DNA of 64,000 nt. Source: Bog-756 sp963699345. Lineage in GTDB: Bacteria; Actinomycetota; Acidimicrobiia; Acidimicrobiales; RAAP-2. The DNA lies in NCBI GenBank assembly GCA_963699345.1, contig CAVOTL010000005.1, positions 310,001-374,000 on the forward strand, read 5' to 3'. The stretch's first letter is position 1. Each line of letters opens with the position of its first letter. The notes below the pieces were generated by a model. It saw only the letters and a list, made by a program, of their open reading frames with translations, was not told where the DNA came from and searched no databases. The position numbers and the translations under genes are program-made. This document shows positions 14,441-22,723 of the stretch, piece after piece.

Positions 14441-15319
14441 CTCCCCGGGACGCAGAGCGGCGCGACCACCGCCGATCATGGCCACCGACGACAGTCCGTG
14501 GTGCGGGGCACGGAAGGGCGGTCGGGTCTCCCGGTGAACCGCCACGCCGGCCTCGGCGGCGACGGAGCGGATCCGGGCGACCTCGCGAGCCGTCGCCGGG
14601 TCGAGGTCGGGCAACAGGTCGGGTAGCCGGGTGGCGAGGAGGGTCTTGCCGGCACCGGGCGGTCCGACCAGGAGCAGGTGGTGGCCGCCGGTGGCGGCCA
14701 CTTCGAGCGCCCGCCGGGCGAGCAGCTGCCCGCGCACGTCGGCGAGATCTCCCCGCCCCGAGGGCAACGGGACTCCCCTCGGCGGTCCAGGGGGGCGCCG
14801 GGCCATGTCGGGCCACGGGCGGCGCCCCGTGCACCGGGCCACGACCTCGGAGAGGCTCGGTGCCATCAGGACGTCGGTGTCGGTGCCGGCCAGCTCCTCG
14901 CCGTCGCCATCGGCGACCACCACCCGGCGGCCGGCCAACGCATCGGCGAGCACCAGCACCCCCGGTACGCCACGCAGGGAGCCGTCGAGGCCCAGCTCAC
15001 CCACGAAGGCGAGGCCCGCCACCGCGGCGGCGTCCAGCCCACCCGAGGCGACGAGGACCCCGACGGCGATGGGGAGGTCGAGGCCGGCACCGCCCTTGCG
15101 CATGCCCGAAGGAGCCAGGTTGACGGTGACGCGCCGACGGGGCCACGGAAGTCCGCTCGACGTGAAGGCGGCGCGGACCCGGTCCCGGGACTCGCGCACG
15201 GCCGCGTCGGGCAGGCCCACGACGGTGAATCCGGGTAGTCCGTTGGCGACGTGCACCTCGACCGACACGGGCCGGCCGTCGACACCGCGGAGCACTGCGG
15301 AAGGGATGCTGGCGATCAC
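14427..15319 (-). pseudogene. comM: comM (YifB-type Mg-chelatase-like ATPase), 5' half, cut off by integrated element
   Basis: GTG 15319 with GGAGG five bases upstream opens 'IASIPSAVLRGVDGRPVSVE' and 'GLPGFTVVGLPDAAVRESRD', the standard YifB/ComM N-terminus (LonC-like domain). The Mg-chelatase ATPase domain follows with Walker A 'LVGPPGAGKTLLATRLP' and 'FRAPHHGLSSVAMIGGG'. It breaks at 'GEISLAH', exactly where Walker B should follow. The literal frame then runs 36 codons into element DNA and stops at 14318. A truncated protein with Walker A but no Walker B, sensor or arginine finger is expected to be inactive unless the element excises. Confidence 0.92.
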
Positions 15320-15562
15320 TGGTGCCTCCAAGGGCACGGTGGGGCTCGGGAGGGCGGGTACTGCCGTGACCTGCCGGTGCCGACGGCCCTCGAGGCACCG
15401 TCCGCACCCTACGGGCCGGGTGTGCCACGCGTGGTGCCCGGCTCCCCTCGTTCGGCCCTCGACGGGCGCCGGACGCAGCTCGACGAAGGGGCGGCGACAG
15501 GATGTCGGCGAGGAACGCCTGCCCGGGGCCCGGCGTGGAACGCGGCGCGACGGCCGTTGGCG

Positions 15563-15568
15563 TACAGT
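15563..15568 (+). promoter_or_regulatory. -10-like TACAGT box for the secreted repeat protein
   Basis: TACAGT lies 41 bases upstream of ATG 15610 in the 290-bp divergent gap with comM; no clear -35. Confidence 0.3.
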
Positions 15569-15609
15569 CCGGGGAGCGCGACGCGCCTGACCGTACCGGG
15601 GGGTAGGGG

Positions 15610-16890
15610 ATGAAGATGATGCTTCGACTGCACCGCATCGGCCTCGTGGCCACGTGCCTGGCGGTAGCTGCGGTGTCGATGGCGATCGGGGGCAGCGCCC
15701 GGGCCGCCACCGGCCTCGACGGGCCTTCGGCACTGGCCGCTCGGACCCAGACCGGTGCTCTGACTCCGGGGTACCTGCTGCGATTGCCCGCCCCCGAGAT
15801 GCCGTCCTCGTGGTGCGCCGCAGGCACCCTGTCCGACTCGCCGGTGGTGGGGGCCGTCGGGCTGACGGATGGTGCCGGCGGGTGGGAGGTCGGCGCGGAC
15901 GGCAGTGTCTTCGCCTGTGGCGCCGCCGGCTACTACGGCTCGATTCCGGGCCTGGGGCTCCACGTCACCCGACCCGTCGTGGGTATGGCCGCCACTCCGG
16001 ACGACGGGGGCTACTGGCTGGTCGCCGCCGACGGCGCCGTCTTCGCCTTCGGTGACGCCCGCTACCTCGGGGGCGCCAACACCGAACGCCTGAATTCACC
16101 GATCGTCGGCATGGTGGCCGACGGTGGCGGTGACGGGTACTGGCTGGTCGCCGCCGACGGCGGCGTCTTCGCCTACGGAAACGCCGCCTTCGAGGGCTCG
16201 ATGGGGGGTCAGCGGCTCAACGCCCCCATGGTGGGAATCGCCTCGGCCGGCGGCCAGGCCTACTGGCTGGTCGCTGCCGACGGGGGCGTGTTCGCCTTCG
16301 GCGGTGCACCGTTCTACGGCAGTGCGGCGTCGATCGGGCTGGCGGCACCGGTATCGGGGATCACCGCCTCGCCGGGCGGGCGTGGGTACTGGATCGTCGC
16401 CCGGGACGGCGGCGTCTTCGCCTACGGGTCGGCCCCGTTCGACCCCCAGGTCCAACCCATGTTCGGCACGCCGGTGGGTGTCACCCCCGTCAATCCGGTC
16501 ATCGCCCTGTACCCCCGGAACGGAGGCAGTACCTACTCCCTGGTGTCGGCATCCCCGCCGGTCGAACCCGGGGTCGCCGGTCACACCGGCTACGACCTGG
16601 CCCGCCAGGAGTTCGCCCTCGATCCGACAGCGAGCGGCGCCGACGCCACGCTGTTCGACCTGGCCCAAGCGTCGGAGTACCTGCTCCTGGACGGCACGGG
16701 GGACGGTGCCGGTCCCGGGGCGGTGGCGACGTGCGTGGCCGATCTCGAGGCGCTCCAGGCCTACGTCTACTCCATGGACCAGGGCCGTGGAGGGGGTGCG
16801 GCCTACGAGACGGCCGTGGCCCAGACGAAGCAGATCGCCGCCTTCCTGCAGGTGTCGGCCGCCCCCTACCTGGCCTACCTGTATCCCTGA
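15610..16890 (+). CDS. secreted protein with five 'YWLVAADGGVFAFG' repeats
   Basis: 426 residues. A signal peptide (basic start, hydrophobic 'IGLVATCLAVAAVSMAIGG', Ala-rich cleavage site near residue 33) precedes a linker, then five repeats of about 45-50 residues, each with a 'GYWLVAADGGVFAFG'-like core and a 'PVVGM' connector (about 78-300). The repeat spacing suggests a beta-propeller-like fold. The C-terminal 100 residues are helical and unrelated to the repeats. The gene sits on the opposite strand between yraN/enoyl-CoA hydratase and comM, an insertion in an otherwise conserved gene order. The giant protein at 1-4218 shares the repeats. Function unknown; probably cell-surface. Confidence 0.8.
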   Translation: MKMMLRLHRIGLVATCLAVAAVSMAIGGSARAATGLDGPSALAARTQTGALTPGYLLRLPAPEMPSSWCAAGTLSDSPVVGAVGLTDGAGGWEVGADGSVFACGAAGYYGSIPGLGLHVTRPVVGMAATPDDGGYWLVAADGAVFAFGDARYLGGANTERLNSPIVGMVADGGGDGYWLVAADGGVFAYGNAAFEGSMGGQRLNAPMVGIASAGGQAYWLVAADGGVFAFGGAPFYGSAASIGLAAPVSGITASPGGRGYWIVARDGGVFAYGSAPFDPQVQPMFGTPVGVTPVNPVIALYPRNGGSTYSLVSASPPVEPGVAGHTGYDLARQEFALDPTASGADATLFDLAQASEYLLLDGTGDGAGPGAVATCVADLEALQAYVYSMDQGRGGGAAYETAVAQTKQIAAFLQVSAAPYLAYLYP

Positions 16891-16897
16891 GCTGAGT

Positions 16898-16943
16898 CCC
16901 CTCCGCCAGGGCGGCCGGTGGCTCGACCGGCGGCCGGGAGGGG
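16898..16943. terminator. bidirectional terminator-like hairpin
   Basis: CCCCTCC (16898-16904) pairs with GGGAGGGG (16936-16943), with inner GC-rich pairing, in the gap between two convergent genes. There is no U-run, as is usual in high-GC actinobacteria. Confidence 0.5.
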
Positions 16944-16963
16944 CACCTCCGACCCGGACCCGC

Positions 16964-17758
16964 TCACCAGCCCTCGAATACCGGGGGGCGCCGCTCGGCG
17001 AAGGCGGTCAGCGCCTCCCGGGTGTCCCGGGTGGCCAGGTTGGCCGCCTGGGCGCGGGCCTCGTCTTCGAGCGCCTGGTCCATAGAGACCGCCATCGAGT
17101 GGTTGAGCAGCGTCTTGGTCATCGACAGGGCCAGGGTGGGGCCCTCGGCCAGCCGGCGGGCCCAGTCGTCGACGAAGGCGTCGAGGTCGTCGTCGGGCAC
17201 CACGCGGTTGACGAGCCCGAAGGACGCCGCTTCCTCGGCGGTCAGGATGTCGGCGAAGAAGGCCAGTTCCTTGGCCCGGTGCAGACCGATGAGACGGGGC
17301 AGCAGCCAGGACGCTCCGAAGTCGACGGACAGACCCCGCCGAGCGAAGATCTGCGAGAAGCGCGACGAGGCCGACGCCACCACCAGGTCGCACCCGAGGG
17401 CCAGGGACATGCCCGCTCCCGCCGCGACGCCCCCCACCTTGGCGACGGACGGTTTGGGGAGGCGGTGCAACCGGAGGGCCACGTCGGCGAAGGCGCGCAT
17501 CTGGACCAGGAACGGGTCACCGGGCCGGCCGGCGCCGTCCGACGGGTCGGACAGGTCGGCGCCCGAGCAGAAGGCGCCGCCGGCACCGGTCAGGACGAGG
17601 CAGCGGACGGCGCGGTCGGTGGCCGCGTCGTCGAACACGGCCTGCAGCTCCCGCAGCATCGTGCCGTTGGCGGCGTTCCTGCGCTCCGGTCGGTGGAGGG
17701 TGACGGTCTCCACACCGTCGGTCCGCTCGACGATCAGGGTCTCCCACGGGTCGGCCAT
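16964..17758 (-). CDS. enoyl-CoA hydratase/isomerase family protein
   Basis: 264 residues, the full length of a crotonase-fold enzyme acting on acyl-CoA thioesters. The oxyanion-hole segments are 'GAGGAFCSGADLSD' and 'KVGGVAAGAGMSLALGCDL'. In the second catalytic position 'RRGLSVDFGASWLLPRLIG' carries Asp rather than Glu, the pattern of PaaG-type isomerases and some degradative hydratases, so simple beta-oxidation hydration is not certain. ATG 17758 follows a TAGGCT box by 6 bases (leaderless). It sits 26 bases before yraN's 3' end in the conserved ribosomal-protein/tRNA-modification cluster, where it is not usually found. Confidence 0.9.
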   Translation of the reverse strand: MADPWETLIVERTDGVETVTLHRPERRNAANGTMLRELQAVFDDAATDRAVRCLVLTGAGGAFCSGADLSDPSDGAGRPGDPFLVQMRAFADVALRLHRLPKPSVAKVGGVAAGAGMSLALGCDLVVASASSRFSQIFARRGLSVDFGASWLLPRLIGLHRAKELAFFADILTAEEAASFGLVNRVVPDDDLDAFVDDWARRLAEGPTLALSMTKTLLNHSMAVSMDQALEDEARAQAANLATRDTREALTAFAERRPPVFEGW

Positions 17759-17764
17759 GGGCGA

Positions 17765-17770
17765 AGCCTA
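17765..17770 (-). promoter_or_regulatory. -10-like TAGGCT box, leaderless start
   Basis: TAGGCT ends 6 bases before the ATG at 17758 of the enoyl-CoA hydratase gene. Confidence 0.4.
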
Positions 17771-17784
17771 GGAGACGGCCCTCG

Positions 17785-18168
17785 TCAGAAGGCGTCCTCG
17801 ATCACGTCGACGTCCGGCCCGGTGATCGAGACGACGTCGAAGCGGAGGTCGACGAGGGCCCGGCCCGAGGCCGGCGTGAGCTCGGCGAGCCAGCGCGAGG
17901 CCAGGCGCCGGATCCGGCGCTGCTTGGCCGGCACCACCGCCTCGGCACCCGAGCCGAACGCCTCGGTGGAACGGGCCTTCACCTCGCAGAAGACGACGGT
18001 GCGGCCCCGCCGGACGATGAGATCGACCTCGCCCTCGCGACGGCGCCAGTTCCGCTCCAGGATCTCGTAGCCGTTCGCCTCGTACCAGGCGGCCGCGGCG
18101 TCCTCCCCCCGGGCGCCCAGCGCGGCCCGTCGCGACGAACCGCCACCGCCGGCGGCGGCGGGGCTCAC
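17785..18168 (-). CDS. yraN: YraN family (UPF0102) putative endonuclease
   Basis: 127 residues from GTG 18168, which overlaps the DUF2469 stop (GTGA). 'ALGARGEDAAAAWYEANGY', 'EILERNWRRREGEVDLIV' and 'VVFCEVKARS' give the restriction-endonuclease-like core: the Glu in GEVDLI, Asp, and E-V-K of the PD-(D/E)xK active site. The family is nearly universal and lies near rplS/rnhB/comM in actinobacteria. It has been linked to DNA processing, but its role is unresolved. The Gly/Ala-rich N-terminal 20 residues are likely disordered. Confidence 0.9.
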   Translation of the reverse strand: MSPAAAGGGGSSRRAALGARGEDAAAAWYEANGYEILERNWRRREGEVDLIVRRGRTVVFCEVKARSTEAFGSGAEAVVPAKQRRIRRLASRWLAELTPASGRALVDLRFDVVSITGPDVDVIEDAF

Positions 18169-18458
18169 AGGTCCTTGTCGGGCAGCCGCTCGATGTTGAC
18201 GTCGCGGAAGGTGAGGATCCGCACCGACGGCACGAAGCGGGCCGGACGGTACATGTCCCACACCCAGGCGTCGTTGAGCACGACCTCCACGCAGGCCGGC
18301 GAGGTGTCCGACCGGACCGTCACGTCGACGGCGTTGGCCAGGTAGAAGCGGCGCTCGGTCTCGACGACGTAGGAGAACAGCGGGACGACGGCCCGGTACT
18401 CGTGCACCAGGGCCAGCTCGATCTCCGACTCGTAGCGCTCGAGGTCCTCTTCGCTCAT
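18165..18458 (-). CDS. DUF2469 family protein
   Basis: 97 residues, almost the whole length of the family. 'MSEEDLERYESEIELAL', 'SYVVETERRFYLANAVDV', 'DAWVWDMYRPARFV' and 'RILTFRDVNIE' are the highly conserved blocks of this small actinobacterial protein, always found near rplS and rnhB. It overlaps yraN by 4 bases. Function unknown. lepB and rnhB, commonly between rplS and this gene in actinobacteria, are absent here. Confidence 0.92.
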   Translation of the reverse strand: MSEEDLERYESEIELALVHEYRAVVPLFSYVVETERRFYLANAVDVTVRSDTSPACVEVVLNDAWVWDMYRPARFVPSVRILTFRDVNIERLPDKDL

Positions 18459-18521
18459 CGGACGGCGGGGCGCGTCGTCACCCTCCGGCAGCGGCCACCG
18501 GTCGGCGTCCGCGGCGTACGG

Positions 18522-18875
18522 TCAGGCGCGGGCAGTCCGCAGCTCCTTGATCTTGGCGGCCTTCCCGTGCCGGTCGCGGAGGTAGTAGAGCTTGGCCCGG
18601 CGGACGTCACCGTAGGAGACCACCTCGAGATGGTCGATGACCGGGGAGTGGACCGGGAACGTCCGCTCGACCCCGACCCCGAAGCTCACCTTGCGCACCG
18701 TGAAGGTCTCCTGGACCCCGGTGCCCTGGCGACGGATGACCGCACCCTGGAAGACCTGGATGCGCTCGCGGGTGCCCTCGACGACCCGCACGTGCACCTT
18801 GACGGTGTCACCGGGGCGGAACTCGGGGATGTCGTCGCGCAGACTGTCGCGGTCGATGATGTCGGTCGGGTTCAT
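18522..18875 (-). CDS. rplS: 50S ribosomal protein L19
   Basis: 117 residues, usual length. 'FRPGDTVKVHVRVVEGTRER', 'QVFQGAVIRRQGTGVQETF' and 'VERTFPVHSPVIDHLEV' are diagnostic for L19 at the subunit interface. The start is ATG 18875 (family N-terminus 'MNPTDIIDRDSLRDDIP'); in-frame codons further upstream run into non-coding sequence. It follows trmD after a 133-base gap, so it may have its own promoter. Confidence 0.97.
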   Translation of the reverse strand: MNPTDIIDRDSLRDDIPEFRPGDTVKVHVRVVEGTRERIQVFQGAVIRRQGTGVQETFTVRKVSFGVGVERTFPVHSPVIDHLEVVSYGDVRRAKLYYLRDRHGKAAKIKELRTARA

Positions 18876-19008
18876 GGGGCGCGTCTCTTTCGGCGTTCGT
18901 TCGATCACACCCCCGTCGGCGACCCGGGCACGCCACCCCCGCGAGGGGGCACGTCGTGGAGCGGGCGTCGGTGTGGACTCCGGTGTGACCCGGCGCCGAC
19001 GAGGCTCC

Positions 19009-19779
19009 TCAATCGTAGCCGTGATCGCGGAGCAGGCGCACCTCACCGTGGTCGGACAGCAGCCGGACCTCCTCGGGCGTCAGCCCACCCCGGGCGGCGA
19101 TCAGGTCGGGTCGGCGCTCCAACGTCCTGACCAGGGATTGCGCCCGCCTCCAGGTCTCGACCCGGCCGTGGTCGCCCGACCGGAGGACCTCGGGCACACC
19201 GAGGCCGCGGAATTCGGCCGGACGGGTGTACTGCGGGTACTCGAGCAGCCCGGCGGCGAAGCTCTCCTCGTCGGTCGAGCGTTCGTTGCCCAACACCCCG
19301 GGCAGCAGCCGGGCCACCGCCTCGACCACCACCAGGGCCGCCAGCTCACCGCCGGCCAGCACCACGTCGCCGATCGACAGCTCGCCGTCGCAGAGGTCGT
19401 CGGCCACCCGCTGGTCCACTCCCTCGTAGCGGCCGCACAGCAGCGAGAAGCCCTCGGGTGAGAGGGCCAGCTCCCGGGCCACGGCCTGGTCGAAGCGGCG
19501 CCCCGAGGCCGACAGCAGCAGCAGGGGCCGGGGCAGGTCGTCGACGGCCTCGACGGCCTCGAAGACGGGGCCGGGGGCGAGGACCATGCCCGCGCCCCCG
19601 CCGAAGGGGGCGTCGTCGACCGTGCGGTGCACGTCGTGGGTCGCCTCGCGGATGTCGTGGGTGCGGAGGTCGAGCCGGCCACCTTCCCGCGCCCGTCCGA
19701 GGATCGAGGCGCGCCCGTAGTGCTCGACCACCTCGGGGAAGAGGGTGAAGACGTCGACCCGGAAGCCCGGGGTGGTCAC
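19009..19779 (-). CDS. trmD: tRNA (guanine-N1-)-methyltransferase
   Basis: 256 residues. The SPOUT knot is seen in 'LLCGRYEGVDQRVADDLC' and 'SIGDVVLAGGELAALVV', which bind S-adenosylmethionine; 'DDAPFGGGAGMVL' is the tRNA-contact loop. It methylates G37 of tRNAs to prevent frameshifting. GTG 19779 overlaps the rimM TGA, so it is coupled to rimM as usual. The tail 'LTPEEVRLLSDHGEVRLLRD' shows a short duplicated RLL.DHG motif not typical of the family. Confidence 0.97.
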   Translation of the reverse strand: MTTPGFRVDVFTLFPEVVEHYGRASILGRAREGGRLDLRTHDIREATHDVHRTVDDAPFGGGAGMVLAPGPVFEAVEAVDDLPRPLLLLSASGRRFDQAVARELALSPEGFSLLCGRYEGVDQRVADDLCDGELSIGDVVLAGGELAALVVVEAVARLLPGVLGNERSTDEESFAAGLLEYPQYTRPAEFRGLGVPEVLRSGDHGRVETWRRAQSLVRTLERRPDLIAARGGLTPEEVRLLSDHGEVRLLRDHGYD

Positions 19780-20315
19780 GGCAGGTCGAGCAGTCCGTCG
19801 GGGATGTCGACCGTCACGCGGACGCCCGGCACCGATCCGGTGACGAAGCGCAGCGGGATCAGTCCTCCGCCGTCGAGCACGAGGAGATCGCTGGCCGGGT
19901 TGGCCTCGACGCCGGACACCCGTCCGAGTTCGGCACCGGTGGTGTCCTCCACCACCGAGCCGATGAGATCGTGGACCCACAGCGCGTCGGGGTCCTCCAG
20001 GGGCGGGGCGCTGAGCGCCGTGTCCCGGAGGGCTTCGGCGGCGTCGATGCCCTCCACGCCCGCGAACGCCACGATGAAGCGTCCCCGGTGGGGCGACGAA
20101 CGCACCACTTCGAAGGCGCGCCCGTCATCGGCGTACAGGACCGAACCCCGGCCCACCCGCTCGTCGCGGTTGGTGGTCAGCGAGACGATCACGTCACCCC
20201 GTAGACCGTGCGGCTTCACGATCCTCCCGACCCCGAGCCGGGTGGCGGTCGGGTCGGTCGGCCCCGCGGAGCCCCGGGCGCCGTCGGCGCCGTCGCCGGG
20301 GGCCGGGGAGGGCAC
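19776..20315 (-). CDS. rimM: 16S rRNA processing protein RimM
   Basis: 179 residues. The N-terminal barrel 'LGVGRIVKPHGLRGDVIV' and the PRC-barrel part 'HDLIGSVVEDTTGAELGRV' with 'IPLRFVTGSVPGVRVTVDIP' are characteristic. It binds ribosomal protein S19 during 30S maturation. The first 25 residues are a Pro/Gly/Asp-rich extension; a later start is possible. It lies 7 bases after khpA and overlaps trmD. Confidence 0.95.
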   Translation of the reverse strand: MPSPAPGDGADGARGSAGPTDPTATRLGVGRIVKPHGLRGDVIVSLTTNRDERVGRGSVLYADDGRAFEVVRSSPHRGRFIVAFAGVEGIDAAEALRDTALSAPPLEDPDALWVHDLIGSVVEDTTGAELGRVSGVEANPASDLLVLDGGGLIPLRFVTGSVPGVRVTVDIPDGLLDLP

Positions 20316-20322
20316 CTCCGGA

Positions 20323-20658
20323 TCAGTCGTCGACGATGTCGACGCTGGTCTGGACGCCGTCGCGTGCTCCGGCGGCGGCCACCACCGTGCGGATGGCCTG
20401 GGCGACGCGTCCGCGTCGGCCGATCACCCGGCCCATGTCCTCGGGGGCCACGTGGATCCGGAAGCGGACGGTGTCGCCCCGCTCCTCGGTGTTGATCACC
20501 ACGGCCTCGGTGTCCGAGGCGATGGAATTGACCAGGTAGGTCACGACCGCCAGCGGCGTCCCGCCCGACACGCGGTTGCCGGCGTCGTCGTCGTCCTCGA
20601 ACCCGTCGTCGATCGTGTTCACGTCGTCTACGGAGTCCGCCGTCAGCTCGTCGCTCAC
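20323..20658 (-). CDS. khpA: KH-domain RNA-binding protein (KhpA type)
   Basis: 111 residues from GTG 20658, which overlaps the rpsP stop (GTGA). The type II KH fold has the GxxG loop in 'MGRVIGRRGRVAQAIRTVV'. The preceding 30 residues are very acidic ('DDGFEDDDDAGN'), an extension beyond the typical 75-80-residue protein. Position between rpsP and rimM is the standard one. It is expected to bind RNA, often with KhpB/Jag. Confidence 0.93.
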   Translation of the reverse strand: MSDELTADSVDDVNTIDDGFEDDDDAGNRVSGGTPLAVVTYLVNSIASDTEAVVINTEERGDTVRFRIHVAPEDMGRVIGRRGRVAQAIRTVVAAAGARDGVQTSVDIVDD

Positions 20659-20942
20659 TTGGCGGCCTTGGCCGTGGCGAACTCGTCGAGGGCACCCGAC
20701 TGCTTCAGGAGCTTCTCTACCCGCTCGGTCGGCTGGGCGCCCTGGGAGAGCCACTTGACGGCCTTGGCGTTGTCGATCTCGACGACGGCGTCGGGCTCGG
20801 CCAGCGACTTGCCCCGGGGGGCGTACGTGCCGACGATCTCGATGAAGCGCCCGTTGCGGGGCGAACGGCTGTCCGCCGCCACCAGCCGGTACGTCGGCTG
20901 CTTCTTCTTCCCGATCCGCACGAGGCGGAGCTTTACTGCCAC
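20655..20942 (-). CDS. rpsP: 30S ribosomal protein S16
   Basis: 95 residues. 'AVKLRLVRIGKKKQPTYRL' and 'RFIEIVGTYAPRGK' are diagnostic. GTG 20942 with GAGGAG upstream is the start. The literal frame upstream is open all the way into ffh with no stop, which creates an apparent ffh-rpsP fusion. The clear ribosome-binding site and the ffh frame break argue that rpsP is a separate gene. Confidence 0.96.
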   Translation of the reverse strand: MAVKLRLVRIGKKKQPTYRLVAADSRSPRNGRFIEIVGTYAPRGKSLAEPDAVVEIDNAKAVKWLSQGAQPTERVEKLLKQSGALDEFATAKAAK

Positions 20943-21129
20943 GGTGAACTCCTCTGTTGCATGGTGTCTTCCGGCGGAAGCACTGGGTGTTGGTACGAAC
21001 GCGATGCGGCCGTAACGGCCGCGGGCGACGCATAGTCTCCCACCAAAGCGGGGGCCTGTGTGCACCACCGGTGATTTCGGGTCCCCGGGGCCTGCGGGCC
21101 GCCCCCGGAACGGTGGGCGGGAAGCGGAC

Positions 21130-22661
21130 TCAACGCGACTTCGGCGTGACCCGGCCGCCCCCCTTGCCCTTCTTGCCGCCTTTCCCCTTCTTGCCGCCGC
21201 GGGGGCGGCCCCCAGGGCCGGCGGGCCGGCGGCGGCGGATGGAGCTCCGGCGCCGAGGGCGGCGAGGTCGGACTCGCCCACCATGGCGGCCATGTCGGCC
21301 ATGTTCTTCGGGGACATCTTGGGGCCGCCCCGGCCGAGCAGTCCGCCCAAGCCCCCGAGGGCACCCCCCATGCCCCCCTTGCCGAAACCCTTCATCATCT
21401 TCTGCATCTCCTTGAACTGCTTCAGGAGGGCATTGACGTCGGCCGTGGTCGTGCCGCTGCCGTTGGCGATCCTCGTCCGGCGCCCACCGTCGATGATCGA
21501 CGGGTCGGTCCGTTCCTGGGGGGTCATCGAGAAGATGATGGCCTTGACCTGCCCGATCTGGCCGTCGTCCACGGCTTCGGACGCCTTCTTGATGTCTTTG
21601 GACACGCCGGGGATCAACGACATCATCCCCGAGATCGAGCCCATCTTCTCGACCTGCTGCAGCTGCTCCAGGAAATCCTCGAGGGTGAACCGCCCCTCGA
21701 TGATGGCCGCCGCACCCTTGGTGGCGACGTCCTTGTCCATGGTCCGCTCGGCCTGCTCGATGAGGCTGAGGACGTCGCCCATGCCCAGGATCCGGTCGGC
21801 CATCCGGTCCGGGTGGAACTGGTCGAAGTCGTCCAGCTTCTCCCCGGTCGAGGCGAAGGCGATGGGGCGTCCCACGACCTCCTTGACCGACAGGGCGGCA
21901 CCGCCGCGGGCATCGCCGTCGAGCTTGGTGAGGATCACGCCGTCGAGGGAGAGCGCCTCGTGGAACGCCTCGGCGGTCGAGACCGCGTCCTGCCCGGTCA
22001 TGGCGTCGATCACCAGGAACGTGTAGTCCGGCTGGACGGCGCCGGCGATGTGCCGGATCTCGTCCATGAGGTCCTGGTCGATGGACAGGCGGCCGGCCGT
22101 GTCCACGATCAGCACGTCGCGGCCGAGCCGCTTGGCCTCCTCGAGGCCGGCCGTGGCCACGGCGACGGGGTCGGACGGCTCCGAAAAGACGCTGACCCCG
22201 GCCTGACCACCGAGCACCCGCAGCTGCTCCACGGCGGCCGGACGCTGGAGGTCGGCGCCGACCAGCATGGGGTTGCGCCCCTGCTGCTTGAACCAACGGG
22301 CCAGCTTGGCCGAGGCGGTGGTCTTGCCCGAGCCCTGGAGTCCGGCCAGGAGGACGACGGTCGGGGGCCGACTGGCGTAGCGGATCTGGAGGGTCTCGCC
22401 ACCGAGGATGGCGACCAGCTCCTCGTTGACGATCTTGATGACCTGTTGGCCGGGGCTCAGACTCTGGGACAGCTCGAGGCCCACGCACCGTTCGCGCACG
22501 GCCGTGGTGAACGTGCGCACCACCCCGATCTCGACGTCGGCCTCGAGCAGGGCGGTGCGGATCTCCCGCAGGACCTCGTCGACGTCGGCGTCGGAGAGGC
22601 GCCCGCGACCCCGCAGGCGGGTGAGGATGCCTTCGAATCGGTCGGTCAGGCTCTCGAACAT
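21130..22661 (-). CDS. ffh: signal recognition particle GTPase Ffh (frame break near its 3' end)
   Basis: N domain 'MFESLTDRFEGILTRLRGRG', G domain with 'LAGLQGSGKTTASAKLA', 'LIVDTAGRL' and 'LTKLDGDARGG', then the Met-rich M domain ('MQKMMKGFGKGGMGG') that binds signal sequences and 4.5S RNA. Up to about 21220 the frame is good. After that the literal frame turns into Ala/Arg-rich sequence and reads on into rpsP. The -1 frame gives the Lys/Gly-rich tail 'GGKKGKGGKKGKGGG' ending 'RVTPKSR' at 21130, which looks like a real Ffh C-terminus. One extra G in the G5 run near 21207-21211 would join them (about 511 residues). Confidence 0.88.
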
Positions 22662-22723
22662 GGGGTGCTCAGGCTACCCGAACGCACCGCGGGGGTCGTA
22701 CGCCCGTCACCGCCGACCGACCC

